From: Amia ocellicauda
Lineage: Eukaryota; Chordata; Actinopteri; Amiiformes; Amiidae
Assembly (NCBI RefSeq): GCF_036373705.1
Contig: NC_089852.1
Span: 64,501-128,500 of the forward strand
DNA length: 64,000 bases
Reading direction: 5' to 3'
In this document: positions 62,901 through 64,000 of the stretch, in pieces
How the letters are laid out: every line of letters begins with the position of its first letter
How positions within the stretch are numbered: position 1 is the stretch's first letter
Notes under the pieces: generated by a model
What the model was told of the DNA's origin: nothing
What the model saw: the letters and a program-made list of their open reading frames with translations, nothing else
The model's database searches: none
Program-made: the position numbers and the translations under genes

Positions 62901-64000
62901 AAAGAAAGATAGACAGTGTCCAGTCGAGAGGAGCCCATTCACCCCATCATGCTCGTTTGGTGTCCATTAATAACTAAGTGATCCAAGGATCCTATCCAGT
63001 CTGTTTTTGAATATTCCCACATTGTCTCTTCAGCCACATCGCTGGGGAGTTTGTTCAGATTGTGACGCCTCTCTGTGTGAAGAAGTGTCTCCTGTTTTCT
63101 GTCTCGAATGCCTTGAAGCCCAATTAGCATTTGTGTCCCCGGGTGCGTGTGTCCCGGCTGTTCTGGAAAAGCTCTTCTGGTTTGATGTGGTCGATGCATG
63201 GTGGTAACCAGACTCATGCGTCTCTCTTCTCAGGAGCACTGGAAGCACGACGCCTTCTCTGCCGTCAAAGAGGAGGACGGGAACATCTACGGCAGGGGGA
63301 CGCAGGACATGAAGTGTGTCACCATCCAGTGAGTGTGACGTCACGGGCCTCCTCAGAGCTGCGGCCCGGCCGGCCCCGGGAGGTCCGTTCACCGTGTCAG
63401 AGTCCGTGTGCAGGTCCTTCTCGGGTTGTTCCCGCTGTTCTGGTGGCACCGCAGGACACAAGGCAGTGCGGTTGAGTTGAATTTAGTTGAATTTTCATTG
63501 ATAGTCATCTCAGTGCCCCCCGCCCGGCTACACCACGGGCGCAGTGTGGAAGCGTATTTAGGGAAGATTGCGTTTAATGAAAGACAAGGTGTTGAAGTGT
63601 GTGTGAGTTGAGGCTGCTGCCTGTTTTCCAGATACATCGAGGCGATCAGGAGGCTGAAGTCCAGAGGAACGAGACTCGGCCGCACCATGCACCTGATGTT
63701 CGTTCCAGGTGCGGTATTGTAAAACCTGCTCTCGTATAGATGCGTGAATGTGTGATGAAGGAAGAGACATGGAAGTAATAGCTCAGTGATTCTGGAACAG
63801 GTTAATGCACTCAAATGAAGATCAGCTTCAGATAATCACTACAAATAGGGCTCTTACCAGCAGCAGATCTGCTCCTACTGCTACACTGAAGTGTGACACC
63901 TGATTTATTTTGTGTTTGTGCTCAGATGAGGAGGTCGGAGGTCATAAAGGAATGGAGACCTTCATCACCCATCCTGAGTTTCAGAAGCTGAACATCGGCT
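58589..64000 (+). CDS. ACY1: ACY1, aminoacylase-1 (5' part, cut by the window edge)
   Basis: Cytosolic zinc enzyme of the M20 peptidase family that hydrolyses N-acyl L-amino acids such as N-acetylmethionine. Coding exons seen: 58589-58721, 62058-62122, 62519-62623, 63234-63328, 63632-63708, and 63926 onward, incomplete. Phases agree. [20 protein letters not shown] opens the catalytic domain after a Gly-rich lead of about 20 residues (VGGGGG). Metal and catalytic residues: H93 in NSHTDVV, D126 in GTQDMKC, E160 and E161 in DEEVGGH, each 13 higher than in human (80, 113, 147, 148). Intron 1 is 3.3 kb and filled with repeats. The dimerisation domain and stop lie beyond 64 kb. Confidence 0.96.
59374..59588. 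mobile_element. 215-bp hAT-like MITE
   Basis: The ends CAGGGGGCTGAAACTCAGTT and, inverted, CAGGGGTCTCAAACTCAATC pair. Inner arms CTGGTTTTCGTTCCAGCTGA are mirrored. The 8-bp flanks GTTTAGAG (59366-59373) and ATTTAGAG (59589-59596) match 7 of 8. It is a different family from the one at 40.5 kb. Lies in ACY1 intron 1. Confidence 0.85.
59684..59739 (+). mobile_element. SINE tail fragment
   Basis: TGTTGTAAGTCGCCCTGGAT, AAGGGCGCCTGCCAAGAAAT and a (AAT)n run. Tail only. Confidence 0.7.
59925..59956. repeat. Poly(A) run of 32
   Basis: 32 uninterrupted A bases on plus in ACY1 intron 1. No coding or retropseudogene match was found upstream. Confidence 0.95.
61184..61478. mobile_element. Internally deleted Tc1 (same family as 11.9-12.7 kb)
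   Basis: Both termini are present: CACCGATCAGCCATAACATT at left and, inverted at right, CACCAATTAGCCATAACATT. The interior matches the element at 12.7 kb in two blocks: about 61.21-61.38 kb (AAGCGTAAGGATCTGAGCGA) and about 61.38-61.44 kb (CCCCTGTCCACTGCCGAAAG). The junction GATGGCTAG-TGATGCCC removes most of the transposase. It shows how a non-autonomous derivative arose. Confidence 0.85.
62913..63200 (-). mobile_element. CR1-like LINE 3' fragment in ACY1 intron 3
   Basis: The minus strand reads [20 protein letters not shown] and [10 protein letters not shown], as in the copies at 22.7 and 27.5 kb. The 5' cut lies about 33 bp before the ACY1 exon-4 acceptor. Orientation is opposite to ACY1. 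A short GAAA repeat precedes the tail. Confidence 0.82.

Overview
The window is nuclear genomic DNA of a ray-finned fish. The genes are vertebrate genes with many small exons, GT-AG introns and CpG-rich promoters. The interspersed repeats are fish-type: Tc1/mariner and hAT elements and MITEs, CR1- and L2-clade LINE pieces, a tRNA-derived SINE and a 5S-rRNA-derived SINE sharing one tail. I cannot name the species. The repeat mix would suit a gar, bowfin or early-branching teleost, but that is only an impression.

Layout, left to right. RASSF1 (- strand) fills about 1-25 kb with its alternative 5' exons only: RASSF1C first exon 2674-2847, RASSF1A exon 2 at 9049-9173, RASSF1A exon 1 at 21604-21916, and a likely untranslated first exon and CpG promoter at about 24.56-25.1 kb. 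The shared 3' exons lie beyond the left edge. ZMYND10 (-, 12 coding exons, 26416-33524) and NPRL2 (-, 11 coding exons, 35195-39035) follow. CYB561D2 (+, 3 exons, 40293-42204) is divergent from NPRL2. TMEM115 (-, 2 exons, 47648-50154) is convergent with CYB561D2. ABHD14A (+, 4 exons, 52845-55106) comes next, then the 5' six exons of ACY1 (+, from 58589, cut by the right edge).

The order RASSF1-ZMYND10-NPRL2-CYB561D2-TMEM115 is that of the human 3p21.3 tumour-suppressor cluster. ABHD14A-ACY1 is also a human neighbour pair, but lies elsewhere on human 3p21. I joined every coding exon by hand. All phases agree, giving 453 aa (ZMYND10), 380 (NPRL2), 220 (CYB561D2), 360 (TMEM115) and 262 (ABHD14A). 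No gene shows a frameshift or stop.

The products do not form one pathway: Hippo/microtubule scaffold (RASSF1), axonemal dynein assembly (ZMYND10), GATOR1 control of mTORC1 (NPRL2), transmembrane ferrireductase (CYB561D2), Golgi protein (TMEM115), alpha/beta-hydrolase (ABHD14A) and N-acyl amino acid hydrolase (ACY1).

I found no new multi-gene system. The most unusual signals are repeats at splice sites of ZMYND10: a minisatellite built from its own exon-11 splice donor, a second one built on its exon-2 acceptor, a CR1 LINE ending 22 bp from an acceptor, and direct CR1 copies flanking exon 4. Others are a near 0.9-kb minisatellite against the RASSF1C promoter and a perfect RFX X-box upstream of ZMYND10.
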